A stretch of 64,000 bases of DNA. Origin: Flavobacterium sp. GTDB taxonomy: Bacteria > Bacteroidota > Bacteroidia > Flavobacteriales > Flavobacteriaceae. The position numbers were made by a program, and so were the translations under genes. The notes under the pieces were generated by a model that was not told the DNA's origin, searched no databases, and worked only from the letters and a program-made list of their open reading frames with translations. Shown one piece after another: positions 25,562 through 34,716 of the stretch. The stretch spans positions 1 through 64,000 of the forward strand of contig JASLED010000094.1 in NCBI GenBank assembly GCA_030151255.1. Reading direction: 5' to 3'. The stretch's first letter is position 1. Each line of letters opens with the position of its first letter.

Positions 25562-25577
25562 TATTATCATACTTTTG
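25546..25577 (+). promoter_or_regulatory. Promoter of the ABC transporter ATPase gene
   Basis: TTG, a 21-nt spacer and TACTTTTG, 24 bp before the start; the spacer contains the right arm of the long inverted repeat. Confidence 0.55.
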
Positions 25578-25601
25578 TTTTGATATTTAATCATCTTTTT
25601 T

Positions 25602-27290
25602 ATGTCAGAACAAAATATTTTATTAGATGTTAAGTCTTTGCGTATTGGTTTTCGTGCTGCTAATGATTGGAAAACAATTGTAAAAAATATTTCATTTGCT
25701 GTTCACTTCAATGAAATAGTTGGAGTAGTTGGCGAATCTGGTTCAGGAAAATCAGTTAGTTCTTTGGCGGTTATAGGGCTTTTGCCACTTGATAAGTCAA
25801 AAATTGAAGGACAGATTTTGTTCAACGGAACAGATTTGACGCAGCTTTCTGAGAGAGAATATCAAAAAATAAGAGGAAAAAAAATCGCAATGATTTTTCA
25901 AGAGCCAATGAGTGCGCTCAATCCTTCGCTTCGTTGTGGATTTCAAATCGAAGAAATTTTAAAACAACACACACCTATTCGAGGAGCTAAGTTAAAGACA
26001 GAAGTGATTAGTTTACTAGAAAAAGTAAAACTTCCTTTACCTAAAGAAACGTATTCAAAATATCCACATCAATTATCGGGCGGACAAAAACAACGTATTG
26101 TTATTGCAATGGCAATTGCTTGTAAACCTGATTTACTTATTGCTGACGAACCTACAACAGCACTGGATGTAACTGTTCAAAAAGATATTATTTTATTGCT
26201 TAAAGAATTGCAAGCCGAAACAAAGATGGGAATGATCTTTATTTCTCATGATTTAGGTTTGGTTAATAGCATAGCCGATAAGGTTTTGGTGATGTACAAA
26301 GGCGAAATTGTTGAGCAAGGCATTACATCAACTGTATTTAATCATCCAAAAGCAGTGTATACTCAAGCATTAATAGCTACTCGCCCAAATAATTCCTACC
26401 GATTAAAACGATTACCAACTATTCAGGATTTTTTAGAAGGAAATATACCAACCACAAAAATCACTACCGAAAAACGCGCTTTGTTTCATCAAAAAATTTA
26501 CGCAAATACGCCATTGTTAACTGTAAAATCTGTAATGAAAGATTATGCTACTAATGTTGGTGGATTTTGGAATAAAAAGTTATTTAGAGCATTAGATGAT
26601 ATAAATTTTTCGGTGTACGAAGGCGAAACTTTAGGTTTGGTAGGAGAGAGTGGTTGTGGAAAATCAACTTTAGGAAATGCTATTTTGCAGTTGGATAAGG
26701 TATCTAAAGGAACTATTTTTTTTAAAGGAACAGATATTACAAAACTAAAAGGGGAAAAATTACGTGCATTGCGAAAAGAAATTCAGATTATTTTTCAAGA
26801 TCCTTTTTCATCATTAAACCCAAAACTAACGGTTGGCGAAGCAATTATGGAACCCATGATTGTACATAATCTTTACACCTCTAAGCAAGAACGTATAGAG
26901 AAGGTAATAGAATTATTGCAAAAAGTAGGTTTAAATGAAGACGCATGTTATCGTTATCCGCACGAATTTTCTGGAGGTCAGCGTCAACGAATAGGTATTG
27001 CTCGTACAATTGCTGTACATCCAAAGTTAATTATTTGCGATGAATCAGTTTCGGCATTAGATGTTTCTGTTCAGGCGCAAGTGTTGAATTTGTTGAATGA
27101 ATTGAAAGAAGAGTTTCAGTTCACTTATATTTTTATTTCTCACGATTTATCGGTTGTAAAATATATGTCAGACCGAATTATTGTGATGAATAAAGGAAAA
27201 ATTGAAGAAATAGGGGAAGCCGATGAAGTTTATGCTAACCCAAAAAGTGAATATACTAAAAAATTGATTGCGTCAATTTTTACAGAATAA
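25602..27290 (+). CDS. Fused dipeptide/oligopeptide ABC transporter ATP-binding protein
   Basis: A 562-residue protein with two complete ABC ATPase domains, as in DppD-DppF fusions such as YejF. Domain 1 has Walker A GESGSGKS and signature LSGGQKQR; domain 2 has GESGCGKS and FSGGQRQR; both have the Q-loop FQEP/FQDP. Each domain ends in the oligopeptide-type C-terminal region. It energises peptide or related solute import, yet no permease or binding-protein gene is nearby, so its partners are encoded elsewhere. A bidirectional terminator follows. Confidence 0.9.
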   Translation: MSEQNILLDVKSLRIGFRAANDWKTIVKNISFAVHFNEIVGVVGESGSGKSVSSLAVIGLLPLDKSKIEGQILFNGTDLTQLSEREYQKIRGKKIAMIFQEPMSALNPSLRCGFQIEEILKQHTPIRGAKLKTEVISLLEKVKLPLPKETYSKYPHQLSGGQKQRIVIAMAIACKPDLLIADEPTTALDVTVQKDIILLLKELQAETKMGMIFISHDLGLVNSIADKVLVMYKGEIVEQGITSTVFNHPKAVYTQALIATRPNNSYRLKRLPTIQDFLEGNIPTTKITTEKRALFHQKIYANTPLLTVKSVMKDYATNVGGFWNKKLFRALDDINFSVYEGETLGLVGESGCGKSTLGNAILQLDKVSKGTIFFKGTDITKLKGEKLRALRKEIQIIFQDPFSSLNPKLTVGEAIMEPMIVHNLYTSKQERIEKVIELLQKVGLNEDACYRYPHEFSGGQRQRIGIARTIAVHPKLIICDESVSALDVSVQAQVLNLLNELKEEFQFTYIFISHDLSVVKYMSDRIIVMNKGKIEEIGEADEVYANPKSEYTKKLIASIFTE

Positions 27291-27293
27291 ACT

Positions 27294-27323
27294 AAAAAGG
27301 ACGAGTACAAACTCGTCCTTTTT
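27294..27323. terminator. Bidirectional terminator
   Basis: Stem AAAAAGGACGAGT/ACTCGTCCTTTTT between two convergent genes. Confidence 0.85.
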
Positions 27324-27330
27324 CTATTTT

Positions 27331-28683
27331 TTAATATCCTTGATATTCTACTTCATGTTCGTTGAAAATAATTCCGTTTTCTTCCAACTCTTTTAAAATT
27401 GGAGCATAAACTTCTTCTTCAATTGGCAGTTGTACTCCAGAAGTAGTAATAATTCCTTTTACAATTTTTAATGCTGCAATTGCCAAAGGCAATCCAACTG
27501 TTTTTGCCATGGCTGTATAAACTTGATCATCGCCAATACAAATCATGGTAGAATCAATTTGTTTTTTCTCTCCATCTAATTCGTAGCCAATTTTATGATA
27601 CATCACAATCATGTCTTTATCATCTTTTTGTAATGTCCAGCTGTCAGATAATATTTTTTCTAATATCTGAGCTGGAGTAGCGTTTTTAAGACCAATAATT
27701 TTATCTGCATTGAAAAGATCTAATTCTAATAACTTTTCCCAAACAATATCATCTTGATCGATGTTTAATGCTAATCTCAATTTTGTTTCTACAGAATCTG
27801 TTGGATGATAAGGTAAATATAAATTGATAAATTCGCGGTAAGACATTGTGTCTGAATTGTCAATTACATATGAGTCGTCTGTTATTCCTAATTCTACAAA
27901 TAAATTCCAAGCTCTAGAATAACCCACACGGCGAATTGTTCCTCTAAAAATTGTTTTAGCATCATCCAAACCATAAATACTTTGATATTTTAAAGAATCG
28001 CGGTTGGCATATGCTTCAAATTTGCCATATCCATCAACATTTAAAAATTCAGTTCGTCTAAATACTTTATTATACGGAATATATTTGTATTGTCCTTCTT
28101 GTATAAATTTTGCAGCGCCGCCTTGTCCGGCTAATACCACATTTCTTGGATTCCACGTAAATTTATAATTCCACAAATTATCGTCTGATTCTGGAGCAAT
28201 CAATCCACCACAAAATGATTCAAATGAAAGTACTTTTCCACCTTTATTCTTAATATCGTGAATAATTTTCATGGCACTCATGTGGTCAATTCCTGGATCT
28301 AACCCAATTTCGTTCATAAAAACAAGATTGTTCTTTTTTACTTCTTCATCCAATTCTGCCATTGCTGGACTAATGTATGATGCTGTAGCTAAATGTTTTT
28401 TGAAAGAAATACAATCTTTTGCCAATTCAATATGTAAGGCAGCCGGAAGCATTGATATAACGATATCTGCATGTTTTACCAGTTCTTGTCTTTGTTCTTT
28501 ATCAAATAGATCAAATTTTTTAGCCGTTGCATTAGGGTGTCCCATTGCTTTTTGTTCAGCCAATTCTAAAGACAAATCGCAAATGGTAAGATGCAAATTT
28601 TCTTCTGTTGATTTTTCAAGTAAATACTTAATTAACGAAGAGGCAGATCTCCCTGCTCCAACTACTAAGATTTCTTTTGTCAT
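27331..28683 (-). CDS. Saccharopine dehydrogenase family protein
   Basis: A 450-residue oxidoreductase with an N-terminal Rossmann motif GAGRSASSLIKYL (residues 8-20) and a saccharopine-dehydrogenase-like C-terminal domain (NEIGLDPGIDHMSAMKII). Homologues catalyse the glutamate-forming saccharopine step in lysine metabolism, running in either direction. In Flavobacteria the physiological role is not settled; the gene stands alone here. Length agrees with the family. The region before its start has only an imperfect -7 box (TATTTTCG). Confidence 0.85.
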   Translation of the reverse strand: MTKEILVVGAGRSASSLIKYLLEKSTEENLHLTICDLSLELAEQKAMGHPNATAKKFDLFDKEQRQELVKHADIVISMLPAALHIELAKDCISFKKHLATASYISPAMAELDEEVKKNNLVFMNEIGLDPGIDHMSAMKIIHDIKNKGGKVLSFESFCGGLIAPESDDNLWNYKFTWNPRNVVLAGQGGAAKFIQEGQYKYIPYNKVFRRTEFLNVDGYGKFEAYANRDSLKYQSIYGLDDAKTIFRGTIRRVGYSRAWNLFVELGITDDSYVIDNSDTMSYREFINLYLPYHPTDSVETKLRLALNIDQDDIVWEKLLELDLFNADKIIGLKNATPAQILEKILSDSWTLQKDDKDMIVMYHKIGYELDGEKKQIDSTMICIGDDQVYTAMAKTVGLPLAIAALKIVKGIITTSGVQLPIEEEVYAPILKELEENGIIFNEHEVEYQGY

Positions 28684-28787
28684 TTTATGTTTTTTTGGTT
28701 GTTTAATGAATTACGAAAATAAACAATTATAGTTCTGCGTAAAAGAATTTTATCAAAAACCATTTTACAAGATTGATTGATAATCGA

Positions 28788-28795
28788 TATATTTG
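28788..28795 (+). promoter_or_regulatory. -7 element of the DUF423 gene
   Basis: TATATTTG, ending 12 bp before the ATG at 28808. It overlaps the alternative TTG start at 28793 and so argues against it. Confidence 0.55.
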
Positions 28796-28807
28796 AAAGA
28801 AAAACAA

Positions 28808-29206
28808 ATGGGACGAAAAATAGTAATTATTGCAACGCTTTTGGGCGCATTGGGAATTGTATTTGGTGCTTTTGGAGCACACGGATTAAAGAAAATTGTA
28901 AGTGAAACGTCTGTTTCAACTTTTGAGGTTGGGGTTCGTTATCAAATGTATCACGTGTTTTTTCTTTTGTTTATTGGTGTTAGCAATTTATTTTCAGACA
29001 AAGTGAAAAAACATTTATTAATTTTAGTATTAACTGGATTAACGTTTTTTTCAGGTTCAATTTATTTATTAACCTTTAATGAATTGCCTAGTTTTAATGT
29101 AAGTTTCTTAGGGCCAGTTACGCCAATAGGTGGCATTGTGTTAATATCTGCATGGATTTATAGCGCTATTTCAATAATTAAAAGTGGAAAAATTGCTAAT
29201 TTGTAG
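28808..29206 (+). CDS. DUF423 family small membrane protein
   Basis: A 132-residue protein with four predicted membrane helices, of the DUF423/YgdD (TMEM256-like) family. The N-terminal GALGIVFGAFGAHGLKKI and the later GPVTPIGGIVLISAWI are characteristic. Function unknown. I start at the ATG 28808; a TTG at 28793 would add five residues but lies in the predicted promoter. The predicted 5' leader is very short (about 6 nt). Confidence 0.85.
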   Translation: MGRKIVIIATLLGALGIVFGAFGAHGLKKIVSETSVSTFEVGVRYQMYHVFFLLFIGVSNLFSDKVKKHLLILVLTGLTFFSGSIYLLTFNELPSFNVSFLGPVTPIGGIVLISAWIYSAISIIKSGKIANL

Positions 29207-29236
29207 TTTTCTGTATCGTTATATTAAATTTATTTC

Positions 29237-29244
29237 TAAGTTTG
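29237..29244 (+). promoter_or_regulatory. -7 element of the pckA promoter
   Basis: TAAGTTTG, a perfect TAnnTTTG match, 28 bp before the pckA start. Confidence 0.6.
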
Positions 29245-29272
29245 CATATTAATTAAAAGACAACATAACTTA

Positions 29273-30892
29273 ATGAAAATGGCTAATACGCAATTAATTT
29301 CTCTTGAAAAATACGGTATTAAAGATGTTGTAGAGATTGTATATAATCCTTCCTACGATCTTTTATATAATGAAGAAACTAAACCTTCGTTAGAAGGATT
29401 TGAAAAAGGACAAGTAACCGAATTAGGTGCTGTGAACGTTATGACAGGTGAATATACTGGACGTTCTCCTAAAGATAAGTATATTGTAAAAGACGCTGTT
29501 ACAGAAAATACAATATGGTGGAACTCAGCAGAATCTCCAAACGACAATAAGCCAATTGATCAAAAAACGTGGGAAGCTTTAAAAGAAACTACAGTAGATC
29601 AATTATCAGGAAAAAAACTTTATGTTGTTGATGCATTCTGTGGTGCAAACGAAAATTCTCGTTTAAAAGTTAGATTTATCATGGAAGTTGCGTGGCAAGC
29701 GCATTTCGTGAAAAATATGTTTATCCGTCCAACAGAAGAAGAATTAGCTAACTTTGGCGAGCCTGATTTTGTTGTAATGAACGGATCAAAAACTTCATTT
29801 AAAAACTATAAAGAATACGGTTTAAACTCTGAAGTTTATATAGCATTTAACCTAACAGAAAAAGTTCAGATTATTGGCGGAACTTGGTATGGAGGAGAAA
29901 TGAAAAAAGGGTTGTTCTCAATGATGAACTACTACTTACCATTACAAGGAATGGCTTCTATGCACTGTTCTGCAAATAAAGGAAAAGATGGCGATGTAGC
30001 TGTTTTCTTCGGTTTATCAGGAACAGGAAAAACAACGTTATCTACAGATCCAAAACGCGAGTTAATTGGAGATGATGAGCACGGATGGGATAATGAAGGT
30101 GTATTTAACTTTGAAGGAGGATGTTATGCAAAAACAATCAACCTAAGCAAAGAAAATGAGCCAGATATTTACAACGCAATCCGAAGAGATGCTTTATTAG
30201 AAAACGTAACTGTTGATGAAAACGGAATTATCGATTTTAACGATGGATCTGTAACACAAAATACACGTGTTTCTTATCCAATTGATCATATTGATAATAT
30301 TGTTAAGCCAGTTTCTAAAGCAGGTCATGCAACAAAAGTAATCTTTCTTACGGCAGATGCATTTGGAGTAATGCCTCCAGTTTCTAAATTAACACCAGAG
30401 CAAACAAAATATTACTTCTTATCTGGATTTACAGCAAAATTAGCTGGTACAGAAAGAGGAGTAACTCAACCAGAACCTACTTTCTCAGCTTGTTTTGGTA
30501 AAGCATTCTTGTCTTTACATCCAACAAAATACGGAGAAGAGCTAGTAAAGAAAATGGAAGAGCACAATGCTACTGCTTACATGGTAAATACAGGATGGAA
30601 TGGTACAGGAAAACGTATTTCTATTAAAGATACGCGTGCTATTATCGATCGTATTTTAGATGGTTCTATAGAAAAAGCAGAAACTGCTATTGTTCCTATC
30701 TATAACTTTGCTGTACCAACAGCTTTAGAAGGTGTAGATACAAACATTCTTGATCCAAGAAACACTTATGCAAATGCAGAAGAGTGGGAAACTAAAGCAA
30801 AAGATTTAGCTGCTTTATTTATCAAAAACTTTGAATTGTATACGAATAATGATGCAGGAAAAGCTTTAGTTGTAGCTGGACCTCAATTATAA
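29273..30892 (+). CDS. pckA: ATP-dependent phosphoenolpyruvate carboxykinase
   Basis: A 539-residue PEP carboxykinase converting oxaloacetate and ATP to PEP and CO2, the entry step of gluconeogenesis. The ATP-binding loop GLSGTGKTT is at residues 247-255, GDDEHGWDNEGVFNFEGGCY follows, and the substrate segment TGRSPKDKY is near residue 60. Length is typical. Two Met codons (1 and 3) are possible starts. Many late codons end in C (for example AAC, TTC), as in highly expressed genes. Single-gene unit with promoter and terminator. Confidence 0.97.
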   Translation: MKMANTQLISLEKYGIKDVVEIVYNPSYDLLYNEETKPSLEGFEKGQVTELGAVNVMTGEYTGRSPKDKYIVKDAVTENTIWWNSAESPNDNKPIDQKTWEALKETTVDQLSGKKLYVVDAFCGANENSRLKVRFIMEVAWQAHFVKNMFIRPTEEELANFGEPDFVVMNGSKTSFKNYKEYGLNSEVYIAFNLTEKVQIIGGTWYGGEMKKGLFSMMNYYLPLQGMASMHCSANKGKDGDVAVFFGLSGTGKTTLSTDPKRELIGDDEHGWDNEGVFNFEGGCYAKTINLSKENEPDIYNAIRRDALLENVTVDENGIIDFNDGSVTQNTRVSYPIDHIDNIVKPVSKAGHATKVIFLTADAFGVMPPVSKLTPEQTKYYFLSGFTAKLAGTERGVTQPEPTFSACFGKAFLSLHPTKYGEELVKKMEEHNATAYMVNTGWNGTGKRISIKDTRAIIDRILDGSIEKAETAIVPIYNFAVPTALEGVDTNILDPRNTYANAEEWETKAKDLAALFIKNFELYTNNDAGKALVVAGPQL

Positions 30893-30913
30893 GAAATACA
30901 AAATTATAAGCAT

Positions 30914-30947
30914 AAAAAAAGTCTTCCATTTGGAAGACTTTTTTATT
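30914..30947. terminator. Bidirectional terminator between pckA and hemD
   Basis: Stem AAAAAAAGTCTTCCA/TGGAAGACTTTTTT with T tracts both ways. Confidence 0.85.
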
Positions 30948-30949
30948 TA

Positions 30950-31693
30950 TTACTTATTCACTTTTTGAATATATTTTTCTAGAGCCATTGTCATTGAAGG
31001 AGCTTCTGGCGATGGAGCCATAATATCTACTCTCAATCCGTGGTCTAATGCTTCTTTTTGAGTTGTAGTTCCAAAAACTGCAATTCTAGTATTGTCTTGC
31101 GAAAAATCTGGAAAGTTTTTGAATAATGATTTAATTCCTGTTGGACTAAAAAATGCCAATACATCGTATTTTACATCTGCCAAATCAGATAAATCACTCA
31201 TTACAGTTTTGTAAAAAGTTCCTGCTACCCAGTTTACTTTTAATTCATTTAAAATTGTAGGAACTTCAACATTTAACTGATCTGTTGCTGATAATAAGAA
31301 TTTTTCATCTTTGTATTTCTTAATAAGCGGAGCTAAGTCAGCAAAATCTTTTTGGCCTACATATATTTTTCTTTTGCGATAAACTACATATTTCTGTAAA
31401 TAGAAAGCAATTGCCTCCGACTGACAGAAGTATTTAAGCGTTTCTGGTACTTTATAACGCATTTCTTCTGCTACGCGAAAAAAGTGGTCAACAGAGTTTT
31501 TACTAGTTAAAATTACAGCGGTAAAATTGTTTAAATCTATTTTTTGCTGTCTTACTTCTTTAGCCTCTACACCTTCAACGTGTATAAAAGGCCTAAAGTC
31601 GATTTTTACCTTGTATTTTTGTTCGATCTCAAAGTAAGGGGAATTTTCTACTTTAGGTTCTGGTTGCGAAACCAAGATTGTTTTAACTTTCAT
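30950..31693 (-). CDS. hemD: Uroporphyrinogen-III synthase
   Basis: A 247-residue HemD-family protein, closing hydroxymethylbilane into uroporphyrinogen III in heme and cobalamin synthesis. The family is poorly conserved; the segments AVILTSKNSVDHFF and VLAFFSPTGIKSLF and the two-lobed layout are the main evidence. It follows the DUF4271 gene by 13 bp, a pairing widespread in Bacteroidota. Cobalamin need links it loosely to MetH in this window. Confidence 0.88.
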   Translation of the reverse strand: MKVKTILVSQPEPKVENSPYFEIEQKYKVKIDFRPFIHVEGVEAKEVRQQKIDLNNFTAVILTSKNSVDHFFRVAEEMRYKVPETLKYFCQSEAIAFYLQKYVVYRKRKIYVGQKDFADLAPLIKKYKDEKFLLSATDQLNVEVPTILNELKVNWVAGTFYKTVMSDLSDLADVKYDVLAFFSPTGIKSLFKNFPDFSQDNTRIAVFGTTTQKEALDHGLRVDIMAPSPEAPSMTMALEKYIQKVNK

Positions 31694-31706
31694 AGTATTT
31701 TCTTAT

Positions 31707-32378
31707 TTAGGCTCTAAAGTTTTTAAAGGCAAAGTATATTATTAAATAAGGGGCTATTTCAAGGGTGCAAAGATACAAAATAAAATAGAACAACTTATTT
31801 AATATGGTTTTCTGATTGTTTTTTATAAAAATAACGTATAATCCGATATTTATTAAGATTAGTGTAAAACCAATAATCGAAATAATCGTTTGGTTGGCGA
31901 TATCATTATAAAACAATAATAAATCTAGAACTAAAAGATACATTCCGATATAATTTCGATAGGTAGCTTTTTGTAAATTGAAGTTGTCTGCAAATTCTTC
32001 TATCGAAAAGGTAATAGCAATAATTTTATCAATTAAATACTTACTCAGAATAAAAAATGCGGTAAAATTTAATATCTGAATAAATGATACCAAATTATAA
32101 TTATCAATGAGATGAAATGATTTTGCTAAAATTTGTAAGAAAAAAGTAATTGAAAGTAACTGAATACCTAGAAAAGAAAGCGTAAAACTATTTTTTAAAT
32201 TGGTATTTTCTTTGTAAATTTTCAAATACTTATTAGAAAGTGCCAAACGTGTAAATTCAGCAAATCTTACACTAAAAACCGTTCTATTAATAGCAATAGC
32301 TGTAAAGCCTACAAAAAAAAGTAGGGTAGCCCAGTCTTTACTTGCTATAATACGTTCGGTTAAAAGTAAATTATCCAT
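31707..32378 (-). CDS. DUF4271 integral membrane protein
   Basis: A 223-residue membrane protein with about six hydrophobic segments, starting near residue 15 (DWATLLFFVGFTAIAIN). I recognise it as DUF4271, a Bacteroidota family almost always found next to hemD. No function is established. A perfect -7 box lies 9 bp before its start, so the mRNA leader is minimal and this is the first gene of the DUF4271-hemD unit. Confidence 0.82.
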   Translation of the reverse strand: MDNLLLTERIIASKDWATLLFFVGFTAIAINRTVFSVRFAEFTRLALSNKYLKIYKENTNLKNSFTLSFLGIQLLSITFFLQILAKSFHLIDNYNLVSFIQILNFTAFFILSKYLIDKIIAITFSIEEFADNFNLQKATYRNYIGMYLLVLDLLLFYNDIANQTIISIIGFTLILINIGLYVIFIKNNQKTILNKLFYFILYLCTLEIAPYLIIYFAFKNFRA

Positions 32379-32386
32379 ATCGAGGG

Positions 32387-32394
32387 CAAAATTA
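32387..32394 (-). promoter_or_regulatory. -7 element of the DUF4271-hemD operon
   Basis: TAATTTTG on the minus strand, ending only 9 bp before the ATG. Confidence 0.55.
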
Positions 32395-32619
32395 CTAAAA
32401 AATTAGGCTTAATGTTGCTTTGCCTTTCTGGTTTTATTTATTTTAATGATATTAATTTGTTTTTACAGGCCATGAATCCAATAATTAGTAGAAAAACTTT
32501 TATTACAGTCAAAAGTTGTCATTTTTTCCTCCTTCCTTTTCCGCAAATCACTTTAGATAATAGTTTATAATTAAACTCGAATTGTTTTTTATTTAGGATA
32601 TATCTTTCTATAAAAAGGC

Positions 32620-32627
32620 TATTTTTG
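32620..32627 (+). promoter_or_regulatory. -7 element of the polyprenol-sugar synthase operon
   Basis: TATTTTTG, 17 bp before the start at 32645. The rest of the 266-bp gap back to 32378 shows only the opposite promoter and no convincing gene. Confidence 0.55.
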
Positions 32628-32644
32628 TAAGCAAAGTAAACCAA

Positions 32645-33367
32645 ATGAACCTAGGCTTAGTTATTATTCCTACTTATAACGAAATTGAAAACATCAATCA
32701 AATCATTGAAGCTGTATTGCAACAAAATGAAGATTTTCATATTTTGATTGTTGACGATAATTCTCCAGATGGTACGGCTAAGGCTGTCGAAAACCTTCAA
32801 ACACAATATTCAAACAGATTGTTTTTGCTAAAACGCGAAGGAAAAAATGGATTAGGTACTGCTTATGTAGCAGGGTTTAAATGGGCATTGGCACATAATT
32901 ATGAATTTATTTTTGAAATGGATGCCGATTTTTCGCATAATCCAAATGATTTGCCCCGATTGTTAGAAGCTTGTAAAGCCAATGAAGGAGTAGTTATTGG
33001 TTCGCGTTATGTTACGGGGCTAAATGTTGTAAATTGGCCGTTAAATAGGGTTTTGCTGTCATATGGTGCATCTAAATATGTTCGATTTATTACTGGAATG
33101 ACTGTAAAAGATGCAACTGCTGGTTTTATTTGCTATAGCCGTAAAGTGTTAGAAACAATTGACTTGAATCGTATTCAATTTGTTGGATATGCTTTTCAAA
33201 TTGAAATGAAGTACAGAGCATATGTATTAAAATTTCCAATTACTGAAGTTCCAATAATTTTTACAGACAGAACAAAAGGAACATCAAAAATGTCAGGAGG
33301 AATTATTAAAGAAGCTATTTTTGGTGTAATTAATTTAAAAATTAAACAACTACTAAACAAACTATAA
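32645..33367 (+). CDS. Polyprenol monophosphomannose synthase-like glycosyltransferase (GT2)
   Basis: A 240-residue GT2 glycosyltransferase resembling dolichol/polyprenol-phosphate mannose synthases. It has VDDNSPDGTA near residue 38 and the metal-binding EMDADFSHNP near residue 95, with no C-terminal membrane domain. It would transfer a sugar from a nucleotide donor to a polyprenyl phosphate at the inner membrane for later glycan assembly. First of three linked genes; its stop overlaps the dihydroorotase start (TAATG). Confidence 0.87.
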   Translation: MNLGLVIIPTYNEIENINQIIEAVLQQNEDFHILIVDDNSPDGTAKAVENLQTQYSNRLFLLKREGKNGLGTAYVAGFKWALAHNYEFIFEMDADFSHNPNDLPRLLEACKANEGVVIGSRYVTGLNVVNWPLNRVLLSYGASKYVRFITGMTVKDATAGFICYSRKVLETIDLNRIQFVGYAFQIEMKYRAYVLKFPITEVPIIFTDRTKGTSKMSGGIIKEAIFGVINLKIKQLLNKL

Positions 33368-34704
33368 TGAGTAATTATTTAATCAAAAACGGAAGCCTTG
33401 TAAATGAAGGTAAAGTTTTTAAGGGAGATATTTTAATTGAAAATGGCATTATTGCGCAAATTTCTTCAAGCATTGAAATAACGGATAATGTAACGGTAAT
33501 TGATGCAAAAGGAAATTACGTTATTCCTGGAATGATTGATGATCAGGTACATTTTAGAGAACCAGGGTTAACACATAAAGGAGATATTGCTTCAGAATCT
33601 AGAGCAGCAATTGCTGGTGGAATTACATCATTTATAGAGCAACCCAATACAGTGCCAAATGCGGTAACACAAGAATTGTTAGAACAAAAATATCAAATAG
33701 CGGCTCAATCATCCTACGCAAATTATTCGTTTATGATGGGCGGCACAAATGATAATTTGGAGGAAGTATTAAAAACAAATCCACGTAATGTTGCTGGAAT
33801 AAAATTGTTTTTAGGCTCATCAACAGGAAATATGTTGGTAGATAAGCAAGAAGTTTTAGAAAAAATATTTTCGAGTACTTCAATGTTAATTGCGGTTCAT
33901 GCAGAAGATGAATCAACCATTCAAGCAAATCTTAAAAAACATATTGAAGAATATGGAGAAGATATTCCTGTGCGTTGTCATCCAATTATTCGCAGCGAAG
34001 AAGCTTGTTATATTTCATCATCAAAAGCAATTGAATTAGCGAAAAAAACAGGCGCAAGATTGCACGTTTTTCATGTTTCAACAGGAAAAGAAACAGAATT
34101 GTTTACAAATGATATTCCATTAAAAGACAAAAAAATTACTGCCGAAGTTTGTGTGCATCATTTATGGTTTACAGATAAGGATTACGAAACAAAAGGAAAT
34201 TTTATTAAATGGAATCCTGCGGTAAAAACAGAAGCAGATAAAGAGCAATTATGGAAAGCGTTAATTGACGGACGTATTGATGTAATTGCTACCGATCATG
34301 CACCACATACAAAAGAAGAAAAATCAAAACCTTATACACAAGCCCCATCTGGAGGTCCATTGGTGCAACATGCTTTGATTTCTTTATTTGAAGCAAAAAA
34401 ACAAGGAAGAATTACGGTGGAGCAAATTGTGGAAAAAACAGCCCATAATCCAGCAATTGTTTTTCAGGTAGAAAAAAGAGGATTTTTAAAAGAAGGATTT
34501 CATGCCGATATTGTTTTAATTGATCCTTCAAGTAATTGGCAGGTAAAAGAAGATAATATTTTATACAAATGTGGATGGTCTCCATTTGAAGGAGAAGTTT
34601 TTTCTTCAAAAGTTACTCATACTTTTGTAAACGGACAATTAGTATACGAGAACGATATGGTAAAAGATATTCGTTGTGGTCAAAGACTACTTTTTGAAAG
34701 ATAG
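33367..34704 (+). CDS. pyrC: Dihydroorotase
   Basis: A 445-residue amidohydrolase of pyrimidine synthesis, interconverting carbamoyl-aspartate and dihydroorotate. The metal-site segment reads DDQVHFREPG, with Gln where most family members have the first His of HxH; this is the usual form in Bacteroidota dihydroorotases. Other ligands are visible (KLFLGSSTGNM, HVFHVSTGKE, ATDHAPHT). Translationally coupled to the upstream glycosyltransferase gene and followed after 12 bp by the DUF4296 gene. Confidence 0.93.
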   Translation: MSNYLIKNGSLVNEGKVFKGDILIENGIIAQISSSIEITDNVTVIDAKGNYVIPGMIDDQVHFREPGLTHKGDIASESRAAIAGGITSFIEQPNTVPNAVTQELLEQKYQIAAQSSYANYSFMMGGTNDNLEEVLKTNPRNVAGIKLFLGSSTGNMLVDKQEVLEKIFSSTSMLIAVHAEDESTIQANLKKHIEEYGEDIPVRCHPIIRSEEACYISSSKAIELAKKTGARLHVFHVSTGKETELFTNDIPLKDKKITAEVCVHHLWFTDKDYETKGNFIKWNPAVKTEADKEQLWKALIDGRIDVIATDHAPHTKEEKSKPYTQAPSGGPLVQHALISLFEAKKQGRITVEQIVEKTAHNPAIVFQVEKRGFLKEGFHADIVLIDPSSNWQVKEDNILYKCGWSPFEGEVFSSKVTHTFVNGQLVYENDMVKDIRCGQRLLFER

Positions 34705-34716
34705 AAAATTAATAGA

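Noticed and set aside
32471..32569. 32-codon ORF (MNPIISRKTF...) between DUF4271 and the GT2 gene
   Set aside because: No amino-acid run, no terminator or alternative pairing downstream, and it ends before the promoter of the next gene. Likely chance.
33367..34704. Loss of the first metal-binding His in dihydroorotase as a defect
   Set aside because: DDQVHFREPG is the normal form in Bacteroidota dihydroorotases, so it is a lineage feature and not decay.
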